Shown piece after piece: positions 1-7,785 of a stretch of DNA of 64,000 nt; the stretch's first letter is position 1, and every line of letters begins with the position of its first letter. Location of the stretch: contig QLTU01000010.1 in assembly GCA_003268905.1 (NCBI GenBank), positions 1 to 64,000 on the forward strand, written 5' to 3'. This DNA comes from Acidovorax defluvii. GTDB taxonomy: Bacteria; Pseudomonadota; Gammaproteobacteria; Burkholderiales; Burkholderiaceae_C. The position numbers and the translations under genes were made by a program. Under the pieces are notes generated by a model, which saw only the letters and a list, made by a program, of their open reading frames with translations, ran no database searches and was not told where the DNA came from.

Positions 1-171
1 CAAAACAATGCTTCTTGCATCGGAACGGCTCCTGTTCAGGGGGTGTCAACAGATTTTTTTGAACTGTAGCGCTCCACCCGAAACGGAAGAGAGCCTATTT
101 TCATTCACATCAACGCCCACGATCAGGCACCAGTGCACACGGCCTGAGGCAGCCCTCAGACCGCGCGGACT

Positions 172-957
172 TCAGCAATTGCTGAAGTCGGGCTTGCGTT
201 TCGCCATGAACGCGCCAAAGGCTTCGCGGGCTGCGGGCTCGCGCAGCATGCGGCCAAAGCTGGCGCCTTCTTCTGCCATCACGGCTTGTACCTGCGGGGC
301 CTGGCCCTTTTTCATGAGGCGTTTGGTTTCGATCAGTGCCGACAGCGGCTTGGCGGCCAGCTTGCGCGCCTGCGTCTGGGCCACGCCATTGCATTCGGTG
401 GGCGGCACCACGCGGTTGACCAGGCCCACTTCCAGCGCCGCCTCGGCCATGAAGGGCTCGCCCAGCAGCAGGGCTTCGGCAGCGCGGTGGTAGCCCATCA
501 TTTGCGGCACCAGCAGGCTCGATGCGGCTTCGGGGCACAGGCCCAGGTTGACGAAGGGCATGGAGAACGCTGCGTTGTCGCCCGCATAGACCAGATCACA
601 GTGGAACAGCATGGTGGTGCCAATGCCCACCGCCGGGCCGCACACTGCCGCAATCACCGGCTTGGGAAAAGCCGCCAGGCCGCGCAAGAAGCGGAACACC
701 GGCGAATCCTGGGTAGCGGGCGGCTGCTGCAGAAAGTCGCCAATGTCGTTGCCGGCGCTGAAAACCGCCACATCGCCCTGGAACACCACCGCGCGCACGC
801 TGGCGTCGGCTTCGGCGGCGGCCAGCGCATCGGCCATGGCGGCGTACATGCGGGTGGTGATGGAGTTTTTCTTGTCCACGCGGTTGAAGGTGATGGTGGT
901 CACGCCCGCTTCGGTGTGCACGAGGATGTCTTGGGTGGCTTCGGTCATGGTGGTCAT
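172..957 (-). CDS. Crotonase-fold enoyl-CoA hydratase/isomerase family protein
   Basis: This 261-residue protein has the single-domain crotonase fold that acts on acyl-CoA double bonds. The CoA/oxyanion segments FSAGND (66-71) and CGPAVGIG (106-113) are visible. Only one candidate catalytic acid is clear, Glu143 in LCPEAASS. The first hydratase glutamate position is replaced (GIGTTML), a pattern more like delta3,delta2-enoyl-CoA isomerases of the ECI2 type than a true hydratase. The ATG at 957 gives the normal family length; an in-frame ATG three codons later is possible, and no strong Shine-Dalgarno is seen. It lies 64 bases downstream of a thioesterase gene on the same strand, so a role in fatty acid or aromatic acyl-CoA breakdown is likely. 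Substrate unknown. Confidence 0.85.
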   Translation of the reverse strand: MTTMTEATQDILVHTEAGVTTITFNRVDKKNSITTRMYAAMADALAAAEADASVRAVVFQGDVAVFSAGNDIGDFLQQPPATQDSPVFRFLRGLAAFPKPVIAAVCGPAVGIGTTMLFHCDLVYAGDNAAFSMPFVNLGLCPEAASSLLVPQMMGYHRAAEALLLGEPFMAEAALEVGLVNRVVPPTECNGVAQTQARKLAAKPLSALIETKRLMKKGQAPQVQAVMAEEGASFGRMLREPAAREAFGAFMAKRKPDFSNC

Positions 958-1021
958 TTTGTGAGGTCTGAGGGGGACGTGATGACAGGCAGGGCCTTGT
1001 TGCGGCAAGGTGGCCCGCCCT

Positions 1022-1849
1022 TCATTCCTTGTAATAAACGATCTGGTGGCTGGTGGCCAGCATGGTGCCCGCCTCGTTCCACAGCTGCACGGTCTGGTCA
1101 AAAAACCCGTTGCGAAACTCTTGCCCGCGCGCCTGACCCAGCAGGTAGCCCATGCCGGTCTCCTGCAACTGTGCCGCACTCGCATGGAAATACACCGTGA
1201 TCGACACGGTGCCCGCAGGCACGCGGTGCGCGCGGCGCAACCAGACGCGGGGGAAGAACACGTCGGCCAGCGCCGCCAGCGCGCAAAAATCGAGCGGGCG
1301 CGGGGGCGCATCGCGCATCCACAGCTGGGTCAGGCTGTGGTCGCCGCTGCCGTCCCAGGCGCGCGGCAGCGTCCCGGTGACGGGCCGCATCTCGTAGCGG
1401 CTGAGCCACTCCGAGCCAAACCCCGGGGGAATGGCGGGCAGATCGGCCGGCTGCGGCACGCCGGGCATGGGCACGTCGCCCGCGCTCCAGGTATCGCGGC
1501 GCACGGCCGTCACTGCGGTGGCCGTGGTGGTGACCACCTGGGCACCCTCGGCGTCGGCCTGCAGGATCGACAGCGTCCAGTGTTGGGTTGAGCGGTTGGT
1601 GCGCACCGGCGTTGCCTGCACCGTGAAGGGCCCGGCCACCAGGGCGCCCGCATAGTTGACGGTGAGCGACAGCGGATCACCCAGGCGCTGGGGGTGCTGC
1701 ATCACGGCCTGCAGCAGCGTGGCCGCCGTCACCCCGCCAAAGGGGCCCACCATGTTCCAGTAACCGGGATAGGTCTGGCCCGTGTACTGGCCGGGCGACG
1801 AAGACGTCAGCGCAAGCGCCTCGTCCAATGGATGGATGGATGAAGTCAT
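1022..1849 (-). CDS. Acyl-CoA thioesterase family protein (double hotdog)
   Basis: The 275-residue product resembles TesB-like thioesterases with two fused hotdog domains, which release free fatty acid and CoA from acyl-CoA. The N-terminal half carries the typical GPFGGVTAATLLQA helix near residue 37. The second half has the PLDFCALAALADVFFPR helix, the paired motif in this superfamily. No signal peptide or membrane segment is seen, so it should be cytoplasmic. It lies between the crotonase gene and an alpha/beta hydrolase gene on the same strand with short gaps, suggesting co-transcription for acyl-CoA metabolism. The acyl chain preference cannot be told from sequence. Confidence 0.82.
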   Translation of the reverse strand: MTSSIHPLDEALALTSSSPGQYTGQTYPGYWNMVGPFGGVTAATLLQAVMQHPQRLGDPLSLTVNYAGALVAGPFTVQATPVRTNRSTQHWTLSILQADAEGAQVVTTTATAVTAVRRDTWSAGDVPMPGVPQPADLPAIPPGFGSEWLSRYEMRPVTGTLPRAWDGSGDHSLTQLWMRDAPPRPLDFCALAALADVFFPRVWLRRAHRVPAGTVSITVYFHASAAQLQETGMGYLLGQARGQEFRNGFFDQTVQLWNEAGTMLATSHQIVYYKE

Positions 1850-1876
1850 GCCGCAAGTGTGCCGCGAAATGGGGCG

Positions 1877-2767
1877 CTAAAGCGTCGTACCGGCGACTGG
1901 TGTGCCCACCACCGCACCGCCACCCAGCTGCGCCAGCGCGGCCACCGCACGCGGCCACAGGCTCTGGCGGAACTGGTCGCGAAAAAACCCGAAATGCCCG
2001 ATGCGCCGCACTTTGAGCTCTGCCGGGGAGATGCTCTCCACCCGGCGCTCGGTATTGGCATACAGGTTGACGAGGTTGTGCGTGCCGCGCAGCGTCATCA
2101 GCTCATCGTCGGCCATCGACAAGGCCAGCACCGGAAACCGCACCGCGCCATAGCTCTGTGCCACGTCAGGCCCCTCGGCCCCCACGCTATAGGCCGGGTG
2201 CAGGCACCAGCGCCGCCACTGCAGGATCACGCCCGCAGGCAGGTCGCCCACCTTCTTGAGCGCGCGCCCCGGGAAATACCCGCACAGCCGCGTGGCCAGC
2301 GGCACCAGCACCCACCAGAAATACGGAACGACGCGCCGGAGCTTCGGCGCGTTATCGCGCCAGTAGCCACTGCCCGCCGCCACGCTGAGCAGGCCATCGA
2401 CCTGCCCGGGCTTCCTGAGCAGGCCCGGCAGTTGCGCGCCCAGGCTGTGGCCCAGCAGGTACAAGGGCTGCATGGGCAGCGCGGCCTTGGCCGCAGAGAT
2501 CACCGCCTCGTAGTCCTGCGCCCAGTCAAACAGATCGGCCTTCACATCGCGCATGGCCCCGTGCAGCGAATCGCCATGGCCCCGGTAGTCAAACGTGGTG
2601 ACCCGAAACCCCTGCTGCGCCATCCAGCGCGCAAAGGCCTCGTAAAACGACTGCCGCACGCCCATGGCCCCGCCAATGACGACACTGGCACGCGCAGCGC
2701 CCGCGGGCTCGTACACGCGCAGTGCCAGGACTACGGCGCCGTTCACCTGCAAGGTTTGCTTGTTCAT
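1877..2767 (-). CDS. Alpha/beta hydrolase, lysophospholipase-like
   Basis: This is a 296-residue alpha/beta hydrolase. The nucleophile elbow GHSLG (106-110, Ser108) is clear. A downstream Asp in SMADDELM and a His in RRIGHFGFF complete a plausible triad, and DYRGHGDS (60-67) is a conserved core segment. The start at 2767 is chosen because AGGAG lies a few bases upstream; a longer reading frame reaches 2824 but lacks such a site. It has no signal peptide. It is first in a small same-strand group with a thioesterase and a crotonase. The substrate is unknown; a carboxyl ester or acyl-CoA related role is inferred only from the neighbours. Confidence 0.82.
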   Translation of the reverse strand: MNKQTLQVNGAVVLALRVYEPAGAARASVVIGGAMGVRQSFYEAFARWMAQQGFRVTTFDYRGHGDSLHGAMRDVKADLFDWAQDYEAVISAAKAALPMQPLYLLGHSLGAQLPGLLRKPGQVDGLLSVAAGSGYWRDNAPKLRRVVPYFWWVLVPLATRLCGYFPGRALKKVGDLPAGVILQWRRWCLHPAYSVGAEGPDVAQSYGAVRFPVLALSMADDELMTLRGTHNLVNLYANTERRVESISPAELKVRRIGHFGFFRDQFRQSLWPRAVAALAQLGGGAVVGTPVAGTTL

Positions 2768-2835
2768 GTCTGTCTCCTGGCTCAACACCGATCTGTGCCG
2801 GTTTGAAATGAAAACGCCTGCCACGCCCCGAAACA

Positions 2836-2910
2836 GGGCTTCGACAGGCTCAGTCGGAACGGTGGCGGAGGCAGCGCCCTGGCGTCGACAAGCTCAGCCC
2901 GAACAGTCGG
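2836..2910. repeat. Tandem pair of REP-like intergenic repeats
   Basis: Two related copies follow each other: TCGACAGGCTCAGTCGGAAC at about 2841-2860 and TCGACAAGCTCAGCCCGAAC at about 2885-2904. The core TCGACA(G/A)GCTCAG is shared. Such short intergenic repeats are common as dispersed REP-type elements in high-GC proteobacteria. They lie just upstream of the hydrolase gene start. A role in mRNA stability or as mobile REP sequence is inference. Confidence 0.6.
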
Positions 2911-3098
2911 GGGCGCACTGAGCTGCCAAACCCGACCTGCCTATCCCTGCTCATGCCCCCAAACCCCGCCCTCAAGGGCGTAGCGAGCGGGATGAGCTGC
3001 TAGGCGGACGGAGCGGAGCCACCGGAACGTACTTGCGGTACGTGAGGATGGCGAGCACCGCCCAACGACGCAGATCGCCCGCTCGGTAGCCAGTCAAC
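2911..3098. other. Non-coding spacer with small hairpin after fadA
   Basis: No convincing gene lies between the hydrolase start and the thiolase stop. The stretch contains a short perfect inverted repeat, ACGTAC at 3028-3033 and GTACGT at 3038-3043, inside GC-rich sequence with many GAGCG words. The hairpin has no following T-run, so a rho-independent terminator is not well supported. The spacer separates the fadA operon from the downstream hydrolase group. Confidence 0.4.
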
Positions 3099-4298
3099 TC
3101 AAACAGATTCGAAGATGCCGGCGGCGCCTTGTCCCATGCCTACACACATCGTCACCATGCCGTACTTGAGCTTGTTGCGCTTCAATGCATGCACCACCGT
3201 CGCCGACCGGATGGCACCGGTAGCACCCAGCGGATGCCCCAGCGCAATCGCGCCGCCCATCGGGTTGACCTTGGACGCATCCAGCCCCAGCGTGTTCATC
3301 ACCGCCAGCGACTGCGCGGCAAACGCTTCGTTCAGCTCGAACCAGTCGATGTCCTGGTGCTTGAGGCCGGCATAGCGCAGCGCCGCAGGGATCGCCTCGA
3401 TGGGGCCAATGCCCATGATGTGCGGTGGCACGCCCTTGGCGGCGTAGCTCACAAAACGCGCCAGCGGCGTGAGGCCAAAGCGCTTCACCGCCGATTCGCT
3501 GGCCAGGATCAGGGCCCCTGCGCCATCGCTGGTCTGCGAGCTGTTGCCCGCCGTGACGGAGCCGCGTGCCGCAAACACCGTGCGCAGCTTGGCCAGGCCT
3601 TCCAGCGACGTGTCGGCGCGCGCGCCTTCGTCCAGGCTCACGGTGCGGGTGCGGGCGATGGATTCGCCGGTTTCCAGGTTGGCCGTGCGGTCGGTCACTT
3701 CGATGGGCGTGATCTCGTCGGCAAAGTAACCGGCCTTTTGCGCGGCCAGGGCTTTCAGGTGCGACTGCAGCGCAAACTCGTCCTGCGCTTCGCGGCTGAC
3801 CTTCCACTGCTGGGCCACCTTCTCGGCCGTGAGGCCCATGCCGTAGGCAATGCCCACGTCACCCTCGCGCTCGAAAATGGTGGGTGACAGGCTGGGGCTG
3901 TTGCCCATCATGGGCACCATGCTCATGCTTTCCACACCGGCGGCGATCATCACTTCGGCCTCGCCCACGCGGATGCGGTCGGCCGCCATCTGCACGGCCG
4001 ACAGGCCCGATGCGCAAAAGCGGTTCACGGTGATGCCGCCCACGCTGGTGGGCAGGCCCGCCAGCACGGCGCCAATGCGCGCCACGTTCAGACCCTGCTG
4101 CGCCTCGGGGATGGCGCAGCCGCAAATGATGTCTTCAATCGCTGCGGGGTCGAGACCGGGCGCGGCTGCCAGCGCTGCCTTGAGCGTGGTGGCCAGCAGG
4201 TCATCGGGGCGCATGTTGCGAAAGAAGCCGCGGTGCGAGCGCCCGATGGGCGTGCGCGTAGCCGCGACGATGTAGGCTTCCTGGACTTGTTTGGCCAT
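3099..4298 (-). CDS. fadA: Acetyl-CoA C-acyltransferase (3-ketoacyl-CoA thiolase)
   Basis: The 399-residue protein is a full-length thiolase. The acyl-accepting cysteine is Cys95 in NRFCASGLS, the catalytic His355 lies in GHPLGATGA, and the second Cys385 in MCVGMGQGAAG activates CoA. It would cleave 3-ketoacyl-CoA into acetyl-CoA and a shortened acyl-CoA, the last step of beta-oxidation. It ends a same-strand cluster with a hotdog protein 12 bases upstream and the FadN-type multienzyme before that. Assignment to beta-oxidation rather than biosynthetic acetoacetyl-CoA formation rests on that context. Confidence 0.93.
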   Translation of the reverse strand: MAKQVQEAYIVAATRTPIGRSHRGFFRNMRPDDLLATTLKAALAAAPGLDPAAIEDIICGCAIPEAQQGLNVARIGAVLAGLPTSVGGITVNRFCASGLSAVQMAADRIRVGEAEVMIAAGVESMSMVPMMGNSPSLSPTIFEREGDVGIAYGMGLTAEKVAQQWKVSREAQDEFALQSHLKALAAQKAGYFADEITPIEVTDRTANLETGESIARTRTVSLDEGARADTSLEGLAKLRTVFAARGSVTAGNSSQTSDGAGALILASESAVKRFGLTPLARFVSYAAKGVPPHIMGIGPIEAIPAALRYAGLKHQDIDWFELNEAFAAQSLAVMNTLGLDASKVNPMGGAIALGHPLGATGAIRSATVVHALKRNKLKYGMVTMCVGMGQGAAGIFESV

Positions 4299-4310
4299 GG
4301 TGAAACTCCT

Positions 4311-4820
4311 TCAATTCTTGGCGGGGCGGCTGGATGGAACCCAGGCCCACGTAAATGCACATTCGACCGGCTCCACGCCGGTTTCGTCGGTCACGGTGAC
4401 CTTGACTTGAACCTCGCCCTTGTCGCTGGCCTGCATGGCCGCACGCTGCTCTGCCGTGAGCGTGGCCACGGCCTTGAGCGCACCGGTGGCGCGCTTTTTG
4501 AACGCCATGCTCAGCTCTTTGGCCAGCGGCAGACAGTCGTCGCGCACGTTCATGCCCACCGCCATGCCCGTGGCCGTTTCGGCCAGCAGGTTCATGGCCG
4601 AGGCATGCACGCTGCCGATGTGGTTGCGCACACGGTGCTCGTTGGCCAGGCGCACTTCCACCCGCTCGGGCGTCAGCGACACAAACTGCACCCCGGCCGT
4701 GCCGGTAAACGGCACAGCGCGGCGCAAGATGATGTTCTGCACAAAGCCCCGCATGAAAGCGGGGGCCTCGTCCAGGCGCATCAGCGAGCGCTGCAGTTTG
4801 TTGGGGGCGTGTTCGCTCAT
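4311..4820 (-). CDS. Hotdog-fold DUF4442/PaaI-like putative thioesterase
   Basis: This 169-residue protein fits the DUF4442/YiiD-type hotdog family. The segment RNHIGSVHASAMNLLAE around residues 64-80 is the hotdog helix with the typical HxxxxHA pattern. A thioesterase role on acyl-CoA is likely from the fold but not proven. The start at 4820 lies eight bases after the FadN-type gene stop, and the stop is 12 bases before the thiolase start, so it is embedded in the beta-oxidation operon. A longer open frame toward 5696 is a shadow of the upstream gene. Confidence 0.8.
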   Translation of the reverse strand: MSEHAPNKLQRSLMRLDEAPAFMRGFVQNIILRRAVPFTGTAGVQFVSLTPERVEVRLANEHRVRNHIGSVHASAMNLLAETATGMAVGMNVRDDCLPLAKELSMAFKKRATGALKAVATLTAEQRAAMQASDKGEVQVKVTVTDETGVEPVECAFTWAWVPSSRPAKN

Positions 4821-4828
4821 GCGGGCGG

Positions 4829-7228
4829 TCAGTTGCGTACGGGCTTGCCGGTGGACAACATGCCCAGGATGCGCTCTTGCGTCTTGGGGTGCTCGATGAG
4901 CGCGCAGAACGCCTTGCGCTCCAGTGCCATCAGGTATTCCTCGCTCACCAGCGTGCCCGCGTCCACGTCGCCGCCACACACCACGTTGGCAATCAGGCTG
5001 GCGATATGGAAGTCGTGCGCGCTGATGAAGCCGCCGTCGCGCATGTTGACCAGCGAGCCCTTGATGGTGGCAATGCCACTGCGGCCCGCCACCGGGAACA
5101 GGCGCTTGTGCGGGGCACGCCAGCCACCGTTGGCCATGGCCTTGGCTTCGTTGATGGCCACATACAGCAGCTCGTCCTTGTGCGGCACGATCACGTCGCT
5201 GTGCAGCACATAGCCCAGCTTGCGCGATTCCAGTGCGCTGGTGCCCACCTTGGCCATGGCGGCGGCGGTGAAGCCTTCGGTCAGGAAGGGCATCAGGTCT
5301 TTGCCTGTGGACGTCTCGGCATTCTCGGCCGCACGGCGCGCGATGTAGGTCAGGCCACCGGCGCCGGGCACCAGGCCCACGCCCACTTCCACGAGGCCGA
5401 TGTAGCTTTCCATGTGCACCACACGGCGTGCCGAGTGCACGGCCAGCTCGCAGCCGCCGCCCAGCGCCATGCCACGGATGGCAGAGACCACGGGCACATT
5501 GGCGTAGCGCAGGCGCAGCATGGTCTGCTGCATTTCGTGCTCGGCACCCTCGACCGCGCTGACGCCAGCAACCATGAAGGCGGGCAGCATGGCCTGCAGG
5601 TCGGCGCCCACGCTGAACGGCTCGTTGCCCGACCAGACGACCACACCCCGGAAATCCTTCTCGGCCATTTCCACGGCCAGGTTCAGGCCCTCGCACACGT
5701 CGGGGCTGATGGCGTGCATCTTGGTCTTGATGCTGGCGATCAGCACTTCGTTATCCAGCGTCCACAGGCGGACTGCGTCGTCTTCGTGCAGCGTCTTGCC
5801 GGCGGTCTTGAAGTCGGGCAGCGTCTCGCCCAGCAGTTTTTCAGGGAAATGCTGCCTGGTGTAGACGGGCAAAGCGCGACGCGCTATGAATTTGTTAGCA
5901 GAAGCGCTCCACGAACCTTGCGCGGTGTGCACGCCACCGGCCTCGGCCACGGGGCCCTTGAACACCCACTCGGGCAGCGGCGCGCGGCTCAATGCTTTGC
6001 CGGCGTCGATATCTTCCTGGATCATCTTGGCCACTTCGAGCCAGCCCGCTTCTTGCCACAGCTCGAAGGGGCCCTGCTGCATGCCAAAACCCCAGCGCAG
6101 GCACAAGTCCACGTCGCGCGCGTTGTCGGCAATGGTGCCCAGGTGCACGGCGGCGTAGTGGAAGCTGTTGCGCAAAATGGCCCAGAGGAACTGGCCCTGC
6201 GCGCCTTCGGCATTGCGCAGGAGCTTCAGGCGCTCGGCAGCGGGCTTCTTGAGCATGCGGCCATACACCTCGTCGGCCTTCTGGCCGCCCGGCACGTACT
6301 CTTCGGCTTCCAGGTCAAAGCGCAGCACATCGCGGCCCACCTTTTTGTAGAAACCGGCCTTGGTCTTCTGGCCCAGGTTGCCCAGCTCCAGCAGCTTTTT
6401 CAGCACGGCGGGCGTTTCAAAGCTGCCGTAGAACGGATCGCTTTGTTCGTTGAGGTTGTCCTGCAGCGTCTTGATGACGTGGGCCATGGTGTCCAGGCCC
6501 ACCACGTCGGCGGTGCGGAAGGTGCCGCTGCTGGCGCGACCCAGCTTCTTGCCCGTGAGGTCGTCCACCACGTCGAAGGTCAGGCCAAAGTTCTCGACCT
6601 CCTTCATCGTGGCCAGCATGCCAGCAATGCCGACACGGTTGGCGATGAAATTGGGCGTGTCGTGCGCGCGCACGACGCCCTTGCCTAGGCCGCTGGTCAC
6701 AAAGGCTTCGAGCTGGTCGAGCACCTCGGGGGCAGTGGTGGGGGTGTTGATCAGCTCCACCAGCGTCATGTAGCGCGGTGGGTTGAAGAAGTGGATGCCG
6801 CAAAAGCGCGGCTTGATGCTCTCGGGCAGCGCCTCGCTCAGTTTCGTGATCGACAGGCCCGAGGTGTTGGACGCCACGATGGCGTGCGGTGCAACAAAGG
6901 GGGCGATCTTGGTGTACAGATCGAGCTTCCAGTCCATGCGCTCGGCAATGGCCTCGATGATGAGGTCGCATTCCTTGAGCAGGTGCATGTGCTCTTCGTA
7001 GTTGGCCTGCTGGATCAGCGCCGCATCGTCGGCCACGCCCAACGGGGCGGGCTTGAGCTTCTTCAGGCCTTCAACGGCCTTGGTGACGATGCCGTTCTTG
7101 GGGCCTTCCTTCGCGGGCAGGTCGAACAGCACCACAGGCACCTTCACATTGACGAGGTGGGCGGCAATCTGCGCGCCCATCACGCCTGCGCCGAGCACGG
7201 CGACTTTTTTCACTTGGAATCGGGACAT
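4829..7228 (-). CDS. fadN: 3-hydroxyacyl-CoA dehydrogenase/enoyl-CoA hydratase, FadN-type
   Basis: The 799-residue protein joins two beta-oxidation activities. Residues 1 to about 310 form the NAD-binding 3-hydroxyacyl-CoA dehydrogenase (Rossmann GAGVMG at 13-18, then FCGIHFFNPP with the catalytic His). Roughly residues 490-690 form the crotonase domain with both usual glutamates, in GGGCELA and VEVGVGLVPGAGG. The domain order is dehydrogenase first, as in Bacillus FadN, opposite to Escherichia coli FadB. It sits between the small DUF2147 gene and the hotdog gene, with fadE and fadA close by, so the operon carries the main steps from acyl-CoA to acetyl-CoA. Confidence 0.92.
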   Translation of the reverse strand: MSRFQVKKVAVLGAGVMGAQIAAHLVNVKVPVVLFDLPAKEGPKNGIVTKAVEGLKKLKPAPLGVADDAALIQQANYEEHMHLLKECDLIIEAIAERMDWKLDLYTKIAPFVAPHAIVASNTSGLSITKLSEALPESIKPRFCGIHFFNPPRYMTLVELINTPTTAPEVLDQLEAFVTSGLGKGVVRAHDTPNFIANRVGIAGMLATMKEVENFGLTFDVVDDLTGKKLGRASSGTFRTADVVGLDTMAHVIKTLQDNLNEQSDPFYGSFETPAVLKKLLELGNLGQKTKAGFYKKVGRDVLRFDLEAEEYVPGGQKADEVYGRMLKKPAAERLKLLRNAEGAQGQFLWAILRNSFHYAAVHLGTIADNARDVDLCLRWGFGMQQGPFELWQEAGWLEVAKMIQEDIDAGKALSRAPLPEWVFKGPVAEAGGVHTAQGSWSASANKFIARRALPVYTRQHFPEKLLGETLPDFKTAGKTLHEDDAVRLWTLDNEVLIASIKTKMHAISPDVCEGLNLAVEMAEKDFRGVVVWSGNEPFSVGADLQAMLPAFMVAGVSAVEGAEHEMQQTMLRLRYANVPVVSAIRGMALGGGCELAVHSARRVVHMESYIGLVEVGVGLVPGAGGLTYIARRAAENAETSTGKDLMPFLTEGFTAAAMAKVGTSALESRKLGYVLHSDVIVPHKDELLYVAINEAKAMANGGWRAPHKRLFPVAGRSGIATIKGSLVNMRDGGFISAHDFHIASLIANVVCGGDVDAGTLVSEEYLMALERKAFCALIEHPKTQERILGMLSTGKPVRN

Positions 7229-7294
7229 GGGTTGGGTTCCTTGTTGGGGCGCGGCGTCACCCCGCTGGGGTGCGCGCGGCCACGGGAATGGGGG

Positions 7295-7732
7295 TTACTG
7301 GATGCGGATCCAGGTCTGCGTGCGGCCAAACGGCCCGATGGAGCCACGCACTTCCAGCTTCTTGCCGCCCTCGATGGGCGTGAGGCGCAGCGTGTAGTTG
7401 CGGCCGTTCTCGGGGTCGAGAATCTTGCCGCCTTCCCACACGTCCTTGCCGTCGGCCTTCTTGGCGCCACGGATGATTTCCAGGCCCAGCACCGGCTTGT
7501 CTTTGCGGTCGTCGGTGCATTCCTTGCACACATCGTCCGGCTTGGCGTCTTTGGACAGGCGCTTTTCCAGCACCCCCAGCAACCCACCCGCACCCGTGTC
7601 ACGGATGCGGATTTCGGCCTTGGCTTCGCCCGTCTTGTCGTCCACGTTGCGCCACAGGCCCTCAGGGGTCATCTGGGCCCAGGCCGGAGCCCCAATTGCT
7701 ACCAAAACAATAGCTGCTACCGCTTTAACCAT
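7295..7732 (-). CDS. DUF2147-family secreted protein
   Basis: The 145-residue product has an N-terminal signal peptide (MVKAVAAIVLVAIGAPAWA, cleavage after AWA) and then a DUF2147 domain beginning TPEGLWRNVDDKTG, a periplasmic beta-rich family of unknown biochemical function. The start at 7732 has GGAG just upstream; a longer frame to 7765 would bury the signal peptide. The start codon and much of the signal peptide coincide with a copy of a dispersed palindromic repeat (7694-7752). It lies between fadE and the FadN-type gene and may be co-transcribed, but a role in fatty acid breakdown is not evident. Confidence 0.83.
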   Translation of the reverse strand: MVKAVAAIVLVAIGAPAWAQMTPEGLWRNVDDKTGEAKAEIRIRDTGAGGLLGVLEKRLSKDAKPDDVCKECTDDRKDKPVLGLEIIRGAKKADGKDVWEGGKILDPENGRNYTLRLTPIEGGKKLEVRGSIGPFGRTQTWIRIQ

Positions 7733-7752
7733 AAGCGCTCCAGGGCAAAAAT
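7694..7752 (-). repeat. Dispersed palindromic repeat, copy at a gene start
   Basis: Read on the minus strand this copy has AGCGCTT, a six-base loop, AAAGCG, then GCAGCTATTGTTTTGG. It matches the other copies listed here in order of words. It straddles the start of the DUF2147 gene, so its right half is translated as ALMVKAVAAIVLV. The stem AGCGCTT/AAAGCG surrounds the ATG and could fold in the mRNA over the start codon. Confidence 0.55.
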
Positions 7753-7785
7753 GCTTGAAATGCACCGTGCATGCAGGGCGTCGGA

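Noticed and set aside
1-171. Small open frame from 8 on the plus strand
   Set aside because: It runs antisense into the crotonase gene, has no ribosome site and no domain; the first 171 bases hold no supported gene.
4877-6688. Open frame of 603 codons on the plus strand
   Set aside because: Antisense shadow of the FadN-type gene; no ribosome site and no family similarity.
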